A model generated the notes under the pieces. The model was not told where the DNA came from, did not search any database, and worked only from the letters and a program-made list of their open reading frames with translations. The position numbers and the translations under genes are program-made. Below are positions 5,108 through 7,204 of a stretch of DNA of 7,204 nucleotides, piece by piece. This stretch comes from Desulfobacca acetoxidans. Its GTDB lineage: Bacteria; Desulfobacterota; Desulfobaccia; Desulfobaccales; 0-14-0-80-60-11. Location: the NCBI GenBank assembly GCA_020723225.1, contig DYJG01000122.1:1-7204 (forward strand), given 5' to 3'. Within the stretch, counting starts at the first letter, position 1. The number at the start of each line of letters is the position of its first letter.

Positions 5108-6076
5108 ATGAAGTCCTGGCGGCAACCCGGCTTCTGGCTGCCCCTGGTGATCGTCTTTCTGTGGGGCGGAATAGTCCTGGTGCTCAGGCAGGACACCGTC
5201 CGGGAAACGGCCTTCACGGTCCTGATGTTCATGGCCCTGGCCTCCAGCCTGAACATCCTCCTGGGCTACACCGGCTACGTCAGTTTCGGCCACATCGTCT
5301 TCTTCGGCCTGGGGGGGTACACCGGCTTTTATCTCATCAGCGAACAGGGCTGGCCCCTGCTGCCGGCGGCCCTGGCCGGAGGCGCCCTTTCCGGTGTCAT
5401 CGCCCTGTTGGTGGGGCTGGCGGTTTTAAGACTGCGGGGCGCTTATTTCGCCCTGGCCACCATCGGCATCAACGAGGCCGCCCGGGCCTTTGTCAGCAAC
5501 TTCGGCCCCTTCGGCGGCGCCACGGGATTGTTTGTCAATTTTTCCGCTTATGAGAAATACGGGGGCGCGGGCCAGGCCCTGTGGACCACCTTCACCTTCC
5601 TCTGGATCACCACCCTGGCGGTGCTGGTGGTGAGCTATCTGGTGAAGCACTCCCGGTTCGGCCTGGGGCTGCAGGCCATCCGGGAGGACGAAGACGCGGC
5701 CATGGTCATGGGGGTGCAAGCCCCCCGGGCCAAGACCATCACCTATGTCATTTCCGCGTTCTTCCCTGGGATCATCGGCACGCTTTACTTCTTTAAAAAC
5801 GGCAACGTGGAGCCCGGGGACGCCTTCCAACTGCACATGTCCATCGAGATGCTGGTGATGGTCATGCTGGGGGGTATGGGCACGGTCCTGGGCCCCATGG
5901 TGGGAGCCACGGCCTACCAGGGCTTAAGGGGCTACCTCCTCACCAGCCCCATCTTTAAGGATTTGCACCTGGCGGTGGCGGGTTTGATTCTCCTGCTGAT
6001 TATCCTCTTCGTGCCCGCGGGTGCGGTGGGCTGGGTGCGGGGCCGCCTCCCCGCGTTAAGGAGGGTGCTGGAATGA
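5108..6076 (+). CDS. livM: LivM-type permease of HAAT-family ABC importer
   Basis: A 322-residue inner-membrane permease, partner of LivH. LivM motifs are clear: N-I-L-L-G-Y-T-G-Y-V-S-F-G-H at 49-62, the L-R-G-A-Y-F-A-L-A-T segment at 109-118, and F-G-G-A-T-G-L near 135-141. The coupling loop is F-G-L-G-L-Q-A-I-R-E-D-E-D-A-A (184-198), and the C-terminal part is M-L-G-G-M-G-T-V-L-G-P (253-263). A basic tail (R-G-R-L-P-A-L-R-R-V) ends the protein in the cytoplasm. The ATG follows the livH stop with no gap, and the only upstream Shine-Dalgarno candidate is a G-run about 10 nt away, so translation probably depends on coupling from livH. Its TGA overlaps the livG ATG. Confidence 0.92.
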   Translation: MKSWRQPGFWLPLVIVFLWGGIVLVLRQDTVRETAFTVLMFMALASSLNILLGYTGYVSFGHIVFFGLGGYTGFYLISEQGWPLLPAALAGGALSGVIALLVGLAVLRLRGAYFALATIGINEAARAFVSNFGPFGGATGLFVNFSAYEKYGGAGQALWTTFTFLWITTLAVLVVSYLVKHSRFGLGLQAIREDEDAAMVMGVQAPRAKTITYVISAFFPGIIGTLYFFKNGNVEPGDAFQLHMSIEMLVMVMLGGMGTVLGPMVGATAYQGLRGYLLTSPIFKDLHLAVAGLILLLIILFVPAGAVGWVRGRLPALRRVLE

Positions 6077-6819
6077 TGATCCTCCAGGTCCAGGACGTCA
6101 CCAAACGTTTCGGGGGTCTCCAGGCCCTTACCGATGTCACCTTCGACCTCCCCGAAGGGCAGATTCTGGGGCTCATCGGTCCCAACGGCGCCGGGAAAAC
6201 CACCCTTTTCAACGTTATTAACGGCGTCTATGCCCCCAATAAGGGCAAGATCATTTTCCGGGGCGAAGACATTACCGGGAAGCCCTCCTATGAAGTGGCC
6301 CGGAGAGGTATGGCCCGGGCCCACCAGGTGGTGCGGCCGCTCCACGATCTCACCGTCCGGGAAAACGTCATGGTGGGGGCCTGCTTCGGCCGGGAAGGCC
6401 ATTCCCTCACCCAGGCGGCCCACAAGGCGGACGCGGCCCTGGCCCAGGTAGGTCTGGCGGCGCGGGCCGACCAGCCTTCCGGCCTTCTCAACGTGGCCCA
6501 AAAGAAGCGCCTGGAGCTGGCCCGGGCTTTGGCGGCCCGTCCCTTTCTGCTGCTCCTGGACGAGGTGCTGGCCGGGCTGAATCCCACGGAAATCAGCGAG
6601 ATGGTGGACACCATCCTCAAGATCCGGGATGAAGGGATCACCATCCTGATGATCGAACACGTCATGCAGGCGGTCATGAGCATCTCGGACCGCATCATCG
6701 TCCTGGACTACGGCCAGCTCATCGCCGCGGGCAAACCCGAGGAAGTGGCCGCCAACCCCCAGGTCATCGAAGCCTACCTGGGTGACCCGGAAATGACCGC
6801 CAGGCTGATGGGTGAGTGA
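6073..6819 (+). CDS. livG: LivG-type ATPase of HAAT-family ABC importer
   Basis: A 248-residue ABC ATPase that powers the LivHM channel. In order: aromatic A-loop near F13, Walker A G-P-N-G-A-G-K-T (36-43), Q-loop Q85, Walker B L-L-L-L-D163-E164, D-loop A-G-L-N (167-170) and switch histidine H196 in I-E-H-V-M. The C-terminus 'E-A-Y-L-G' at 233-237 is typical of LivG/LivF proteins. The signature region reads L-L-N-V-A-Q-K-K-R-L-E-L-A-R, so the Ser-Gly of the classic L-S-G-G-Q is replaced. A similar L-x-x-A-x-R-K-R form is, from memory, usual in a subset of LivG proteins, so the protein is probably active. The ATG overlaps the livM stop by 4 bp (ATGA) with AAGGAGGG (6058-6065) 7 nt upstream; a second ATG follows at 6076. 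It is followed by a 300-bp repeat-filled gap before livF, unusual for this gene pair. Confidence 0.93.
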   Translation: MMILQVQDVTKRFGGLQALTDVTFDLPEGQILGLIGPNGAGKTTLFNVINGVYAPNKGKIIFRGEDITGKPSYEVARRGMARAHQVVRPLHDLTVRENVMVGACFGREGHSLTQAAHKADAALAQVGLAARADQPSGLLNVAQKKRLELARALAARPFLLLLDEVLAGLNPTEISEMVDTILKIRDEGITILMIEHVMQAVMSISDRIIVLDYGQLIAAGKPEEVAANPQVIEAYLGDPEMTARLMGE

Positions 6820-6823
6820 GACG

Positions 6824-6928
6824 GTCTTCGGTCTTCGGTCTTTGGTCTTCGGTCTTCGGTCTTCGGTCTTTGGTCTTCGGTCTTCGGTCTTCGGTCTTTG
6901 GTTTTTGGTTTTTGGTTTTTGGTTTTCG
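6824..6928 (+). repeat. Tandem array of 15 heptanucleotides (GTCTTCG family)
   Basis: Fifteen consecutive 7-mers with no indels (105 bp), starting 4 nt after the livG stop. Units 1-11 are GTCTTCG, except units 3, 7 and 11, which are GTCTTTG. Units 12-14 are GTTTTTG and unit 15 is GTTTTCG. All variation is C/T at positions 3 and 6. Seven is not a multiple of three, so all three frames give the same repeating peptide on a given strand; on the minus strand it yields a Lys-Thr-Glu-Asp-Arg-Arg-Pro-type sequence that is not a real protein. Similar heptamer tracts are known as short tandemly repeated repetitive sequences in some bacteria. Confidence 0.93.
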
Positions 6929-7020
6929 ATAAATAGGTTTAGGGCAACGATTCGAAAAATTGGTAACAACAAAATGTTGGGGGATGAGTAATAGCTGTTC
7001 CCCCTACTACCCAGCCTCAC

Positions 7021-7036
7021 ACCCTGGAGGGTTTTT
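7021..7036 (+). terminator. Very small hairpin plus T5, doubtful terminator
   Basis: ACCC (7021-7024) pairs with GGGT (7029-7032) across a 4-nt loop and is followed by more T, giving TTTTT at 7032-7036. The stem is too short for a strong intrinsic terminator, but together with the GC hairpin directly downstream it could lower read-through from livG to livF. Confidence 0.18.
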
Positions 7037-7037
7037 C

Positions 7038-7082
7038 CCCCTCTCCCCCCTGGGGGGGAGAGGGCCGGGGTGAGGGGGGGGG
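7038..7082 (-). repeat. REP-like element, copy 3
   Basis: It has the same hairpin core as copies 1 and 2: CCCTCTCCCCCC (7039-7050) pairs with GGGGGGAGAGGG (7053-7064). It is followed by the tail CCGGGGTGAGGGGGGGGG, a variant of CTAGGGTGAGGGGGG. Its orientation matches copy 2. It lies inside the liv operon, 37 bp before livF. Confidence 0.75.
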
Positions 7083-7119
7083 TGACTACCTACTAAAGTG
7101 TATTCTGCGGTGACGCTTG

Positions 7120-7204
7120 ATGAATCTACTTGAAATTAATGATCTGACTTCCGGCTACGAAGGCGTGCAGATTCTCTGGGGCGTGAACTTAAGCCTGGAG
7201 AAGG
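7120..7204 (+). CDS. livF: Partial CDS: N-terminus of LivF-type ATPase (cut by window edge)
   Basis: The frame is open from ATG at 7120-7122 to the window end (28 codons). It starts M-N-L-L-E-I-N-D-L-T-S-G-Y-E-G-V-Q-I-L-W, the typical LivF opening with the A-loop tyrosine Tyr13 in S-G-Y and the following 'V-N-L-S-L-E' strand before Walker A, which lies outside the window. The start is supported by GGTGA (7109-7113) at 6-nt spacing and by an in-frame TGA at 7111-7113; a TTG directly before the ATG is the only alternative. It is the second ATPase of the importer, placed as expected after livG but with an unusual 300-bp gap. Confidence 0.88.
   Translation, partial: MNLLEINDLTSGYEGVQILWGVNLSLEK

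Larger units (their letters stand above)
6820..7119. other. 300-bp repeat-filled gap between livG and livF
   Basis: No gene is supported here. The gap holds the 7-bp repeat array (6824-6928), an AT-rich stretch (about 6929-6978) with a CAACA/TGTTG pair (6967-6971, 6975-6979), a GGGGGA/TCCCCC inverted pair (6979-6984, 6999-7004), a tiny ACCC/GGGT hairpin followed by five T (7021-7036), and the REP-like element (7038-7082). The remaining bases to 7119 contain the livF ribosome-binding region. No strong promoter was seen. Confidence 0.8.

Noticed and set aside
2935..5119. Identical first 12 nt (ATGAAGTCCTGG) at the binding-protein and livM starts
   Set aside because: Flanking sequence and downstream codons differ and the encoded proteins are unrelated; a 12-nt match at two starts is most simply chance or initiation-codon preference.
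4268..5293. 341-codon minus-strand open frame, rich in Gln, His and Gly
   Set aside because: Fully antisense to livH and the start of livM, with low-complexity composition typical of the complement of GC-rich hydrophobic genes.
5932..7020. 362-codon minus-strand open frame with a K-T-E-D-R-R-P repeat protein
   Set aside because: Its repetitive N-terminal part is the translated 7-bp DNA array and the rest is antisense to livG and livM. No ribosome-binding site or family match is seen; it is a frame opened by repeat and GC bias.
6820..7119. Small RNA or riboswitch in the livG-livF gap
   Set aside because: The hairpins present are short inverted pairs or the REP-like element; no conserved riboswitch architecture or convincing promoter is recognisable.

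Overview
The window looks like a chromosomal segment of a high-GC Gram-negative bacterium. An anaerobic Desulfobacterota-type (former deltaproteobacterial) lineage is the best guess. The reasons are an FmdE-family protein with a C-terminal zinc finger, a DUF4412-like periplasmic protein, Sec signal peptides, a branched-chain amino-acid (HAAT) type ABC operon, and intergenic heptamer and CCCTCTCC-hairpin repeats. The assignment is inference from gene content, not from a phylogenetic marker.

Left third (1-1552, minus strand): a small operon reading leftwards. It starts with an FmdE-family metal-binding protein that carries a striking His-rich insertion. This overlaps by 4 bp (ATGA) a LolA-fold/DUF4412-like exported protein. 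After 118 bp with two small hairpins comes the first 25 codons (a signal peptide) of another exported protein, cut by the window edge. A plausible sigma-70 promoter precedes the FmdE gene.

Middle (1553-2934): a 490-bp gene-free stretch holds two head-to-head copies of a GC-rich REP-like hairpin element (26-bp perfect inverted arms) and a short 7-bp tandem repeat. Next is a minus-strand YgjP-type zinc metallopeptidase with a TTG start. It is divergent from the transporter operon, across a 187-bp region with a good sigma-70 promoter for the transporter.

Right part (2935-7204, plus strand): a LivK-type periplasmic binding protein, permeases LivH and LivM, ATPase LivG and the first 28 codons of ATPase LivF. 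Together they make one high-affinity importer for amino acids or related compounds; the substrate cannot be read from sequence. A 14-bp perfect hairpin separates the binding-protein gene from livH. LivH/LivM abut and LivM/LivG overlap, but livG and livF are separated by exactly 300 bp. That gap holds fifteen uninterrupted 7-bp repeats and a third copy of the REP-like hairpin.

The genes belong to known families and I see no clearly new enzymatic or defence system. The most unusual material is the intergenic repeat architecture (7-bp arrays starting a few nt after stop codons, each followed about 100 bp later by the same hairpin element) and the His-rich FmdE protein coupled to an exported partner.
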